Part shown: positions 1-6,136 of the stretch, piece after piece
Layout: each line of letters begins with the position of its first letter
How positions within the stretch are numbered: position 1 is the stretch's first letter
Program-made: the position numbers and the translations under genes
Notes under the pieces: generated by a model
Databases searched by the model: none
Told to the model about the DNA's origin: nothing
What the model saw: only the letters and a program-made list of their open reading frames with translations
Source of the DNA: Candidatus Aerophobus profundus SCGC AAA252-L23
Lineage (GTDB): Bacteria > Aerophobota > Aerophobia > Aerophobales > Aerophobaceae
Direction: 5' to 3'
Assembly: GCA_000402295.1 (NCBI GenBank)
Contig: AQRW01000150.1
Coordinates: forward strand, 1,737-9,001
DNA length: 7,265 bases

Positions 1-678
1 TCGCATAAGCTCATGCACAAACTTAGGCTCCTCTATCATGTCTATTAGCAGTTCTTGCATACTCCGCATGGCACAGGCCACTCCAAAGGGACCTCTAATC
101 CATACCGGGAAAATCACTGAGAAATCCTTGGGTACTAACTCGTTGATTTCTTGGTAAAACTTATGAGCTAAAGGCATAAGTCCACTTCTGAAGAAGTCCG
201 GCGCTTTTATCTTGGCAAGATCACTCTTTTTCTTTACTACCGCACCCTCCGATGTAAAGAGAGGCTCACGAGTAGAGGAATAGACCACCGGTACCTCAAA
301 CAAGCTGGGCTCAAAGGCTACTCCCAGAAATAGAGGAATAGTTTTAGCCAGAGGAGTGTCATCAGGAAAATTCCTGAATCGATAAATATCTGTGGCTAAA
401 GTCCACTTCAGATAGTACAGAGCATCCATATAATATTTTTTGATATCAAAGTGCAATAGCCTGGACCACTGCAATCTATCCCAATCTGCAGTTATGGGAG
501 GTCTCTTCTCTTTTCTCTTATCAGCGGGAAAAGGAGCAATAAGTCCAGGTTCATACTCCTCCGGGGAAAATTCAGAATCCCACATTTGTTTTCTTCTTTG
601 GTTTTCTGAACTTTCGGCTAATTCTGCTACCTGGTGAAAAAGTTCCTTGATCTCATCCTTAATTTCAGAGTAACCCAT
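1..678 (-). CDS. URO-D superfamily protein, N-terminal part (runs off left edge)
   Basis: Reading the minus strand from the ATG at 676-678 gives 226 open codons with no stop to the window edge, so only the N-terminal part is present. The start is supported by AAGGGG at 685-690, six bases upstream. The protein opens with a charged helical stretch (MGYSEIKDEIKELFHQ), followed by a region rich in Trp, Tyr and Arg. It ends in a segment (about residues 185-226) containing IFPVWIRGPFGVACAMR and a helix ending EEPKFVHELMR. That pattern resembles the uroporphyrinogen decarboxylase/cobamide methyltransferase barrel, where 'the last helix before FVHEL' recurs. There is no signal peptide, so it should be cytoplasmic. 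The C-terminal half, where a His-x-Cys/Cys zinc site would be, is outside the window, so heme synthesis and methyl transfer cannot be told apart. A corrinoid-linked role is inferred from the anaerobic-type relatives and the second paralogue at 1251-2420. The family call is fairly sure; the substrate is unknown. Confidence 0.8.
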   Translation of the reverse strand, partial: MGYSEIKDEIKELFHQVAELAESSENQRRKQMWDSEFSPEEYEPGLIAPFPADKRKEKRPPITADWDRLQWSRLLHFDIKKYYMDALYYLKWTLATDIYRFRNFPDDTPLAKTIPLFLGVAFEPSLFEVPVVYSSTREPLFTSEGAVVKKKSDLAKIKAPDFFRSGLMPLAHKFYQEINELVPKDFSVIFPVWIRGPFGVACAMRSMQELLIDMIEEPKFVHELMR

Positions 679-876
679 GATTAACCCCTTTTCGAATATT
701 GATGTTCAAACTTCAGTTGTTCCTTTCTTAGTAAGCTCCGATGTTACTCGGTATCAACGAGACGCCGATGAATCCCCCTCACCCCGGCTAAGATCACTAA
801 TTTTTTCCCTTAGCCCCGCCTGGAATAACTTGCCTGGATTCTTATTTTTTGAGCATTTACTTAGAGTACTTACAAA
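679..876. other. Leader/intergenic region upstream of the partial URO-D gene
   Basis: No gene is supported here. On the minus strand it would be the long untranslated leader of the partial URO-D gene. It contains a small hairpin (CTCG 747-750 with CGAG 758-761) set between two copies of CCGATG (738-743 and 765-770), a C-rich stretch at 774-786, and a spaced heptamer repeat at 818-838. I recognise no riboswitch core in it. Confidence 0.4.
818..838. repeat. Spaced direct repeat GCCTGGA-N7-GCCTGGA
   Basis: GCCTGGA occurs at 818-824 and again at 832-838 with a 7-base spacer, giving a 14-base period. The pair lies just downstream of the candidate promoter at 855-883 in the direction of the URO-D gene. 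A site bound by a protein on nearly one helix face is possible but is inference; two copies of a heptamer can also occur by chance. Confidence 0.3.
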
Positions 877-883
877 TTGTCAA
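855..883 (-). promoter_or_regulatory. Candidate sigma70-type promoter for the partial URO-D gene
   Basis: On the minus strand a perfect TTGACA (878-883) is followed after 17 bases by GTAAAT (855-860), which matches the -10 consensus only in its last three positions. It would give a leader of about 170 bases. The -35 box is strong and the -10 box weak, so this is tentative. Confidence 0.3.
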
Positions 884-1182
884 TAAATTACCAAATAATT
901 TCTGAGCTGTCAAATACCAATTTCAGGAATTATTCAAAAATGAAGGGGCTAAAATTTACCCCCGAGAGAAAACGGTTGATTATACAAGGGGGATGGATGC
1001 GACTTGGAGGGGAAAGCGTTGCGCTCATTGATGTACCTGGTACATTTTCCTTGGAGGCAAAGGATAAGGCAGAAGAAGTGACGGTAAAAATGCTTGAAAA
1101 GGAAAAAAATGCTGTTGTCGTATGCATTGCGGTAGGATATAGCCTAATCCTGGACTGGCTTGTCGCGGTAGTCATCTATTAG
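877..1182 (+). pseudogene. FeoB-like G-domain fragment (ferrous iron transporter remnant)
   Basis: A 101-codon open stretch whose residues about 40-85 (bases about 994-1131) read like the middle of a FeoB small G domain: WMRLGGESVALIDVPGTFSL, then AKDKAEEVTVKMLEKEKNAVVV. DVPG at residues 52-55 corresponds to the G3 (DxPG) switch II motif, with the usual beta strand before and helix after it. Everything else a FeoB needs is absent: no P-loop GxxxxGKS, no NKxD, no DATNLERNL continuation, no membrane domain. Full FeoB proteins are roughly 600-800 residues. Residues before 38 and after 85 (VGYSLILDWLVAVVIY) do not fit the family order. No convincing ribosome site precedes the ATG. It lies on the opposite strand to both neighbouring URO-D genes, suggesting a leftover of a lost gene. 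FeoB origin is likely, though a short unrelated ORF is not excluded. Confidence 0.55.
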
Positions 1183-1250
1183 ATAGGAAAACTATTTGGG
1201 TAAAGACCGTTCCATCTCCGAGGCATGAGAAACAAGAGAGTAGTAATATG

Positions 1251-2420
1251 TTAGGATATAGGATACTGGCCATACTCCTGGGCAGCTTCATACATAGCCA
1301 CAATATTCTCTGGAGGAGTATCCGGCTCAATGTTGTGGGAAGGACCCAAAATATAGCCACCACCCGGGGCGTATGTTTCTATGGTTTTCCTCACTCCTTC
1401 TCTGACTTCCTCCGGGGTTCCATGAGGCAGAAGTTTCTGAATGTCAATTCCTCCACAAAAGGTCAGGTCTTTACCAAATTCTTTTTTCAGACGCCAGGGT
1501 TCCATATTCTTAGCTAACGGCTGGATGGGATTTAAGATTTCTACCCCTATTTCTATTAAATCAGGGATAATTTCATATACTGAGCCGCAGCTATGCCGAT
1601 AGATTTTTGCCTTAGTGTATTTTTTAATATGTTCAATCATCCGCTTCTCATAAGGCTTGATAAACTTTACATAGTCCTTATGGGAGCAAAGTAATCCCTC
1701 TTGGTTACCCATATCATCGTAAGTAGCTACTATATCTATGTAATCGCCAACCGAACCAATGAAGTTTTCAACTATACCTAAACCTACTTCAAACAACCTA
1801 TCACAAAGAGCAAAGTAGAATTTAGGATTCAATTTCATATCTATAAACCATTTTTCGTACCCGGTGAGCAGAGGGTAAGACAGAAAAGGAAACCAAAGAA
1901 GAGTGTCAACTACTATAGCGTAGTTAGTACTTCTCCTCAGGTTTTTAGCTTCCTCTTTCTTACCTTCGGCCATTTTTCTAAAATCCTCTGCAGTTGGCCA
2001 AAAGGGGTATTGTTCTATATCTTTTTTGCTTTCACAATTTCCAAGGGGAAACTCAAATATATCATCATAGTAACCCATTTTCTTTATTCTCATACCACAG
2101 CCTGTCCCCATCACAGTTTTCGTTCCATCAGACTCAATTCTTATTTCGGGCGGGTTGGCATCTACTCGCCGAAAATCTGAGGTAAACCTTTGCAATATGC
2201 GCTCATCAATATTGCCCACATAATTGAAGGCAAAACCTGTATCTGGCTCCTGGTAGTCCTCAATTTCCAGATATTGGCATAGCTTTGTGTAGTTCTTCCC
2301 GTCTGGCGGGCATTCCAGCATACCGGTAGCCATAGTGCCACCGAAACTGATAGGGATTCTGTCCGCTTCTTTATGCTCAATGGCGGCCAAAACTCTCTCT
2401 CTCGAAGTCCATTCTTCCAT
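1251..2420 (-). CDS. Uroporphyrinogen decarboxylase family protein (MtaA/CmuA-like)
   Basis: A complete 389-residue member of the URO-D superfamily, cytoplasmic by lack of a signal peptide. Residues 5-26 (TSRERVLAAIEHKEADRIPI) are the typical opening of the family. HSC at 276-278 and Cys322 in FCGGID match the His-x-Cys...Cys zinc ligands of cobamide methyltransferases such as MtaA and MtbA. GGGYILGPSHNIEPDTPPEN (353-372) is the usual C-terminal barrel signature. The zinc ligands favour a methyl-transfer role on a corrinoid over true heme-pathway decarboxylation; this is family knowledge plus inference. The ATG at 2418-2420 is preceded by GAGAGGTG with normal spacing. It follows the secreted-protein gene by 101 bases on the same strand, so co-transcription is possible, and no terminator hairpin is obvious between them. 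No corrinoid-binding protein is in view, so the methyl donor is unknown. The length is normal for the family and no key residue is obviously missing. Confidence 0.88.
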   Translation of the reverse strand: MEEWTSRERVLAAIEHKEADRIPISFGGTMATGMLECPPDGKNYTKLCQYLEIEDYQEPDTGFAFNYVGNIDERILQRFTSDFRRVDANPPEIRIESDGTKTVMGTGCGMRIKKMGYYDDIFEFPLGNCESKKDIEQYPFWPTAEDFRKMAEGKKEEAKNLRRSTNYAIVVDTLLWFPFLSYPLLTGYEKWFIDMKLNPKFYFALCDRLFEVGLGIVENFIGSVGDYIDIVATYDDMGNQEGLLCSHKDYVKFIKPYEKRMIEHIKKYTKAKIYRHSCGSVYEIIPDLIEIGVEILNPIQPLAKNMEPWRLKKEFGKDLTFCGGIDIQKLLPHGTPEEVREGVRKTIETYAPGGGYILGPSHNIEPDTPPENIVAMYEAAQEYGQYPIS

Positions 2421-2521
2421 ATTTTACACCTCTCTTAGAATGTAAATAATTTCAAAAGTACTTAGATCTTCTCATAATTGGTAGCCGTAGGTTTGATCCG
2501 GGTATTCATGGTTTAATTCTC

Positions 2522-3553
2522 TTACCAGGTAATGTTGGTAGCACTGAAATACTCAATAAAATCGCCAAAGAATTTCTCAAACTTACCGGTTACAATGACA
2601 TCTCTGTCCTGGGGTATATCCACTACTTTGCGGTCCAAGTGAATCTGGAGGGAGTTACCCTCATTATCAGTAAGTAAAAAGCTGGTAAATTCCCCACCCA
2701 GCAATCCCTGGCGATCCTCCATATCTTTAGCCTGACCCCTCACTTGTATTTCCGTGGTTCCAATAGCTTCTTTGTTGCGCAGGACCTCTTTGACAGAAAG
2801 GACACCTTCCTCCTCTTGCTCCTTCTCTTGGGGTGTCGGTTCCACCTTTGCGCCTTCCCATGTTTCTGGCGAGACTTCTACCAGTCCAGAGAGCTCTATG
2901 GCATCTATTTCTTCCCATCCCTTTATCTGAGTGTGGATGATGACTGATTGGACTAGATAGACAGTTGGCTTAAAGGACAGCTCAAACCAGCCTGGGCAAG
3001 CAGTGGTATCCTTACCTTGCCAGACCATATGATGTGCTCCCTTCACGTCCACCGACTCTACCCGATAGACGCAGCCACTGTTATAGGTCTCGTGCACTCG
3101 GAGACCGGTGGCATACACCGGTGTCTCGAAAGCCAGTTCTAACCACTCGGGTCCCTCAGCACTCGTTCCTGGTGCCCAGGCAGTATCAAGATCGCCACAC
3201 TTGGTGGTATTTGGTTCCCCAGTTGCTTGTTGAGCCGACCATCGGGCGTTAGTGTACTGGCTACTTGCCTTGGCCTGAGAGGCCCATTGAGATAAGATCT
3301 CCGTAGTCACCGCAGGCTTACCTCCCACGAGAATACCAATGACCTCTCCTCTTTGTCTTCTGACCACACCAGTTCCGGTTTTGATTACGAAGGTAGTCCC
3401 ATCGAAACGCAACAGTTCACCGGTAATGATCTCGCCCGTGGAAAGCCGAATGGCATCTCCGTAAAACGGAGGGGCCGATGGTACGCTTGCCCCGACCCAA
3501 CCACAGACCGAGAATAACATCCCTATCACTATTAGTCCCATCAAACTTTTCAT
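2522..3553 (-). CDS. Secreted protein: small beta domain, galactose-binding-like scarf domain, C-terminal OB-like domain
   Basis: 343 residues. Residues 1-22 form a signal peptide (hydrophobic core GLIVIGMLF, likely cut after VGA); the FSVC inside it is a poor lipobox, so a soluble exported protein is favoured. Residues about 31-78 (GDAIRLSTGEIITGELLRFD, then FVIKTG) look like a small LSm/SH3-like beta barrel. Residues about 86-225 resemble the jelly-roll domain found in pappalysin-type and discoidin-like proteins: WASQAKASSQY, WSAQQATGEP, GDLDTAWAP, EWLELAFETPV, LRVHETYNSG. Cys119, Cys161 and Cys186 lie in it. A Glu/Pro-rich linker (about 228-250) leads to residues 251-343, which resemble a bacterial OB fold (EIQVRGQAKDMEDRQGLLG, DVIVTGKFEKF). 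The start is set by a perfect AAGGAGG at 3560-3566. Binding of a carbohydrate or cell-surface ligand is inference; no catalytic residues are visible. Its promoter region is the left copy of the repeat described at 3583-3684. Confidence 0.75.
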   Translation of the reverse strand: MKSLMGLIVIGMLFSVCGWVGASVPSAPPFYGDAIRLSTGEIITGELLRFDGTTFVIKTGTGVVRRQRGEVIGILVGGKPAVTTEILSQWASQAKASSQYTNARWSAQQATGEPNTTKCGDLDTAWAPGTSAEGPEWLELAFETPVYATGLRVHETYNSGCVYRVESVDVKGAHHMVWQGKDTTACPGWFELSFKPTVYLVQSVIIHTQIKGWEEIDAIELSGLVEVSPETWEGAKVEPTPQEKEQEEEGVLSVKEVLRNKEAIGTTEIQVRGQAKDMEDRQGLLGGEFTSFLLTDNEGNSLQIHLDRKVVDIPQDRDVIVTGKFEKFFGDFIEYFSATNITW

Positions 3554-3570
3554 TTTAATCCTCCTTGACC

Positions 3571-3582
3571 GGGAATTTTCCC
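3571..3582. promoter_or_regulatory. Short inverted repeat in the leader of the secreted-protein gene
   Basis: GGGAATTTTCCC forms a 5-base inverted repeat around two bases. It sits between the expected transcription start (near 3596) and the Shine-Dalgarno at 3560-3566. It could be an operator or a small leader hairpin; the sequence alone does not decide. Confidence 0.25.
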
Positions 3583-3684
3583 TTAATCTCCCCTTGTTTG
3601 ATTTTATACTTGGATTTTCTCACTTGTCAAGGCAGATATTACACGACTAATCCTTGAAATTACTGTTAGGGAAATAGCTTCAGT
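3583..3684. repeat. Diverged direct repeat, left copy (carries a promoter)
   Basis: Aligns with 4535-4637 in the same orientation, at an offset of 954 bases through the central part. Over about 66 gap-free bases from 3606 I count 14 differences, about 79 percent identity, with one single-base gap beyond. Conserved blocks include ATTTTCTCACTTGTCAA and GACTAATCCTT. Similarity stops sharply after CTTCAGT in both copies. This copy holds the promoter of the secreted-protein gene. The differences show no clear codon-position bias, so I do not think the shared part is protein-coding in this copy. Confidence 0.75.
3603..3630 (-). promoter_or_regulatory. Sigma70-type promoter of the secreted-protein gene
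   Basis: On the minus strand a perfect TTGACA (3625-3630) is separated by 16 bases from TATAAA (3603-3608), five of six matches to TATAAT. The predicted start near 3596 gives a leader of about 40 bases with the AAGGAGG site in the right place. It is one of the two strongest promoter candidates in the window. Confidence 0.65.
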
Positions 3685-3698
3685 TTACCACCTTAGCG

Positions 3699-4072
3699 GT
3701 GGCCAAGGATTTGGATCTTACTATAGTGTACGATAATAATGTCTATAATGAAGAACTGGAAACAAGATGGGGCTTTTCCTGTTTGATAGAAGGGTTGAAG
3801 AAAAGCATTCTTTTTGATGTTGGGGGCGAGAGTTCAGTGCTTTTTATGAATATGGAGAAACTCAGGATTGATCCCCAGAAGGTGGATATAATAGTACTTT
3901 CCCATATTCACTATGATCATATTGGCAGCTTGCCGAGTTTCTTGGAGAAGAATCCTCTGGTTACCGTTTACCCACCGAAGTCTTTTCCTCAAAGTATTTA
4001 GGAAAAAAGATAAAAATAAAGGATCTATTGCGTATGGAATTTGATGGTCTAACTACAGTTTCTTCAGGGTAA
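3699..4072 (+). pseudogene. Metallo-beta-lactamase-fold hydrolase, frameshifted and truncated remnant
   Basis: The frame beginning at the GTG at 3699-3701 encodes 100 residues up to TAG at 3999-4001. LTIVYDNNVYNEE (8-20), WGFSCLIEG (24-32), LFDVGGESS (38-46) and SHIHYDHIGSL (68-78) are the N-terminal strands and the HxHxDH metal site (His69, His71, Asp73, His74) of the MBL-fold branch related to the MJ0301/'dihydropterin-aminobenzene phosphate synthase-like' proteins. Those proteins run to roughly 250-280 residues; here the second half, with the remaining metal ligands, is missing. After SFP the reading appears to continue in the -1 frame from 3989 (SKYLGKKIKIKDLLRMEF) to TAA at 4070-4072, which would place a frameshift near 3987-3992. 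No Shine-Dalgarno precedes the GTG, which lies in a small hairpin (CCACC 3688-3692, GGTGG 3698-3702). The 3' end runs into the opposing DUF4097 gene. Likely non-functional. Confidence 0.7.
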
Positions 4073-4577
4073 TGTCGCCGGACGTGGTTTTCAGCTCGAT
4101 ACTCACCCCTCCTCCCCCAATAGTTGCTTGCAGCTCACGCTCTATTCCTACGGTTCCCCGAATGGTAATCTCAAAATCGGTACTGATTTTACCAGAGATA
4201 GTGCCAACATCTATGTCGGCCTGGACATCCGGGGAAAGAAAAAACTCAATATCACCACTAATGGACTTAAGATTCATCTGCGAAGCAGCTTCATCAATTT
4301 CCTCCAATTCGACGAAAATATCTCCACTGACAGTTTTCATGGTCCGGGCAGCTCCTTTGGCTCCCAGGATCTTGATGTCTCCGCTGATGGAGCGGACGAT
4401 AATAGTTCCCTTTGTATTCTCGGTGTGAATGTCACCACTGGTTGTTTCTACATCGATATCTCCCCAAATGCTGGTTAGTTCAATGTCCCCGCTGACCGTA
4501 TGTGCCCGGACACAGTTGTAAAGTTCCTCAATTCTTATATCTCCACTTGTTTGAATGTCATACTTGAATTTTCTCAC
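4053..4577 (-). CDS. DUF4097-like SGDI-repeat protein (possibly 5'-truncated)
   Basis: 174 residues built from repeated beta strands ending in SGDI: at 11-14, 29-32, 47-50, 65-68, 84-87, 107-110 and 166-169, with variants WGDI (38-41) and SGKI (128-131). This is the signature of the DUF4097 'putative adhesin' family, predicted to form a right-handed beta solenoid. The C-terminal part (SIELKTTSGDITLKKL) looks complete. The N-terminus is doubtful. The only upstream start is the GTG at 4575-4577, just after an in-frame TGA, with no Shine-Dalgarno; there is no signal peptide or membrane segment. The first 15 or so codons lie inside the right repeat copy, whose promoter-like boxes (4557-4584) would place transcription initiation inside the coding region. 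Either the protein is cytoplasmic and minimal, or it has lost its 5' end. It overlaps the tail of the MBL remnant. The molecular role is unknown. Confidence 0.65.
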   Translation of the reverse strand: MRKFKYDIQTSGDIRIEELYNCVRAHTVSGDIELTSIWGDIDVETTSGDIHTENTKGTIIVRSISGDIKILGAKGAARTMKTVSGDIFVELEEIDEAASQMNLKSISGDIEFFLSPDVQADIDVGTISGKISTDFEITIRGTVGIERELQATIGGGGVSIELKTTSGDITLKKL

Positions 4578-4637
4578 TTGTCAAAATGGATACTGCCTGA
4601 CTAATCCTTAAAATCACTGCCGGGGGACAGCTTCAGT
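4535..4637. repeat. Diverged direct repeat, right copy
   Basis: Partner of 3583-3684. On the minus strand it contains TTGACA (4579-4584) and, 16 bases on, TATGAC (4557-4562), a weaker version of the promoter in the left copy. It also contains the first codons of the DUF4097-like gene. The two copies flank about 850 bases holding the MBL remnant and most of the DUF4097-like gene. Confidence 0.75.
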
Positions 4638-4681
4638 GGGAGCTACACCCTGGGTTTTTCCAGGAAACCAGAATTCTATGT

Positions 4682-4709
4682 TTGACAGAGAGCTAATTTC
4701 ATATATAAG
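4682..4709 (+). promoter_or_regulatory. Sigma70-type promoter of recR-recO
   Basis: A perfect TTGACA (4682-4687) is followed after 16 bases by TATAAG (4704-4709), four of six matches to TATAAT. An overlapping TATATA at 4702 would have a shorter 14-base spacer. The leader to the recR ATG would be about 30 bases and carries GAGGT at 4736-4740. Confidence 0.55.
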
Positions 4710-4744
4710 TAAGATAAATCATTACTTAAAACATCGAGGTAGTT

Positions 4745-5353
4745 ATGTACAAAGTAAAGTCAATTGAGAACTTGATAAGTCAGTTCACTAAGCTTCCAGG
4801 AATAGGGAGGAAAAGTGCCCAACGCCTAGCCTTGTTTTTGGTTCACTCATCAAAAGAAGAGCATCAAAGTTTAATTCAAGCAATTGATCAAGTAAGTAAA
4901 AAAGTTAAACAGTGCTCCATTTGTGGCAATTTGACTGAAGATGATCCTTGTTCCATCTGCCAGGATGAAAAGAGAGACCGAGGTATCATCTGTGTGGTAG
5001 AACAACCCCGAGATGTTATTGCTATTGAGAAAATGGGGAAGTTCCCTGGTTTATATCATGTCTTGGGTGGGGTAATTTCTCCGGTCAAGGGCATCGGACC
5101 AGATGAGATTAACATTAAAGGGTTATTAGAGAGAATAAGAAAGGGGAAAGTGAGAGAGGTTCTCCTGGCTACCGATCCTAACCCGGAGGGTGAGACCACG
5201 GCCATGTACATCTCAAGGGTTCTCAGCCCCCTGGGGGTAGAGGTAACCCGTCTGGCCATTGGTCTTCCTGCTGGTGGAGATCTTGAGTTTGCCGATGACT
5301 TCACTTTGTCCCAGGCTTTTGAGGGAAGACGCAAATTCACCTGGAGTAACTAA
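4745..5353 (+). CDS. recR: Recombination protein RecR
   Basis: 202 residues, the normal RecR length. RecR is the ring-forming DNA clamp of the RecFOR pathway, which loads RecA onto SSB-coated gaps. Domains in order: a helix-hairpin-helix (LPGIGRKSAQRLA, 17-29); a four-cysteine zinc site (Cys57, Cys60, Cys69, Cys72); a Toprim domain with VVEQPRDVIAIE (84-95) and ATDPNPEGETTAMYI (142-156); and the C-terminal GLPAGGDLEFADDFTLSQAF segment (173-192) ending in EGRR, where ring contacts lie in known RecR structures. The ATG at 4745 is supported by GAGGT five bases upstream and by alignment of the N-terminus with the family. It is the first gene of a two-gene plus-strand unit with recO, 24 bases apart, and has its own promoter. 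recF is not in the window. The sequence appears intact with all expected motifs. Confidence 0.96.
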   Translation: MYKVKSIENLISQFTKLPGIGRKSAQRLALFLVHSSKEEHQSLIQAIDQVSKKVKQCSICGNLTEDDPCSICQDEKRDRGIICVVEQPRDVIAIEKMGKFPGLYHVLGGVISPVKGIGPDEINIKGLLERIRKGKVREVLLATDPNPEGETTAMYISRVLSPLGVEVTRLAIGLPAGGDLEFADDFTLSQAFEGRRKFTWSN

Positions 5354-5377
5354 CGCTACCGAGCTTCTCAAGAGATA

Positions 5378-6136
5378 ATGCTGTATAAAACCAGAGCTAT
5401 AGTTTTACGAGATTACGAGTTAGCTGAGCAGGATAAGATAATAGAAGTCTTTTCAGAAAAGTATGGCCGAGTGAAACTGGTAGCTAAAGGTGCCCGGAGA
5501 CTAAAGAGTAGATTCGCCCCCACTACCCAGATAATTTCCTATGTAGATATTCTGGCTTACCAGAGTAGAAAACTTGACCTTGATACCCTCAGTGAGTGTC
5601 AGCTAATTTCCCTGTTCCCTGAGATAAAAAAGGATCTCCTCAAAATGGTATCCGCTGGTTATTTAGCCGAATTAACCGCTAAACTTACCCCCCTCCGCGA
5701 CAGAAATTTAGCTATTTTTGTTCTTCTTCTCAAAAGTCTTTCCCTACTGGAGAAATTTCCCAAAGATAAACTTAATACACTTCTCCGGGCATTTGAACTG
5801 AGGTTTTTGCGGCTCCTGGGCTACAGCCCTACTCTTAAAAAATGTCTTGATTGCGGAAAAAAATTGGAAGTCCTCAAAACTTGTTACTTTTCTATTGAGG
5901 GGGGCGGCATATTGTGTGAGATATGTGCCAAAGACAAGAAAACAACAGTCATCTCTAAGGGTTCCATAAAAACCATGCTCTACTTATCTCACTCAAAACT
6001 TGATGATATTAAAAACTTGTGGGTAGGTAGAAACAGTCTCAAGGAACTGGAGATCCTACCTTCTCTTTATATTCCCTATCATAGCGAGCAGCTTATTTCA
6101 GGTTATAAATTTCTGAAACAGCTTACCAAAGAGTAG
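5378..6136 (+). CDS. recO: DNA repair protein RecO
   Basis: 252 residues, typical for RecO, which binds SSB and single-stranded DNA, anneals strands and acts with RecR to load RecA. The N-terminal OB fold (about 1-80) starts with the family opening TRAIVLRDYELAEQDKIIEV (5-24), then YGRVKLVAKGARR (29-41). A helical C-terminal domain follows, with a zinc site at Cys156, Cys159, Cys180 and Cys183 (CLDCG and CEIC). The ATG at 5378 gives the expected N-terminus. The nearby AAGAGA is a weak, close ribosome site, so translational coupling to recR, 24 bases upstream, is plausible. The last 39 bases overlap the 3' end of the convergent NapH-like gene, an overlap created by the palindrome at 6139-6173 (see findings). 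No frame disruption is seen. Confidence 0.93.
   Translation: MLYKTRAIVLRDYELAEQDKIIEVFSEKYGRVKLVAKGARRLKSRFAPTTQIISYVDILAYQSRKLDLDTLSECQLISLFPEIKKDLLKMVSAGYLAELTAKLTPLRDRNLAIFVLLLKSLSLLEKFPKDKLNTLLRAFELRFLRLLGYSPTLKKCLDCGKKLEVLKTCYFSIEGGGILCEICAKDKKTTVISKGSIKTMLYLSHSKLDDIKNLWVGRNSLKELEILPSLYIPYHSEQLISGYKFLKQLTKE

Noticed and set aside
679..854. Riboswitch or T-box in the long leader of the partial URO-D gene
   Set aside because: I find no recognisable cobalamin, T-box or other conserved core; only short stems are visible.
677..886. Plus-strand ORF of 69 codons in the gap
   Set aside because: No ribosome site, low-complexity unfamiliar protein, and it covers the URO-D leader and promoter region.
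3555..3623. Small GTG-initiated ORF of 22 codons ending just before the secreted-protein gene, a possible leader peptide
   Set aside because: Its GTG lies between the -35 and -10 boxes, upstream of the predicted transcript start, and has no ribosome site. Its similarity to the DUF4097-like start is explained by the repeat.
3606..3671. Conserved minus-strand frame in both repeat copies reading LTSEKIQV then stop
   Set aside because: Differences between copies are spread over all codon positions and a one-base gap shifts the frame upstream, so it does not look coding.
4072..4478. Two overlapping plus-strand ORFs opposite the DUF4097-like gene
   Set aside because: They are antisense images of the SGDI repeat coding region and have no family-like content.
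4649..4664. CCTGG-N6-CCAGG hairpin upstream of recR as a regulatory site
   Set aside because: The 5-base stem with a T-rich loop lies upstream of the promoter and has competing pairings; too weak to call.
5056..5340. Minus-strand ORF of 94 codons inside recR
   Set aside because: It is antisense to the conserved Toprim region of recR, with no ribosome site or recognisable domain.
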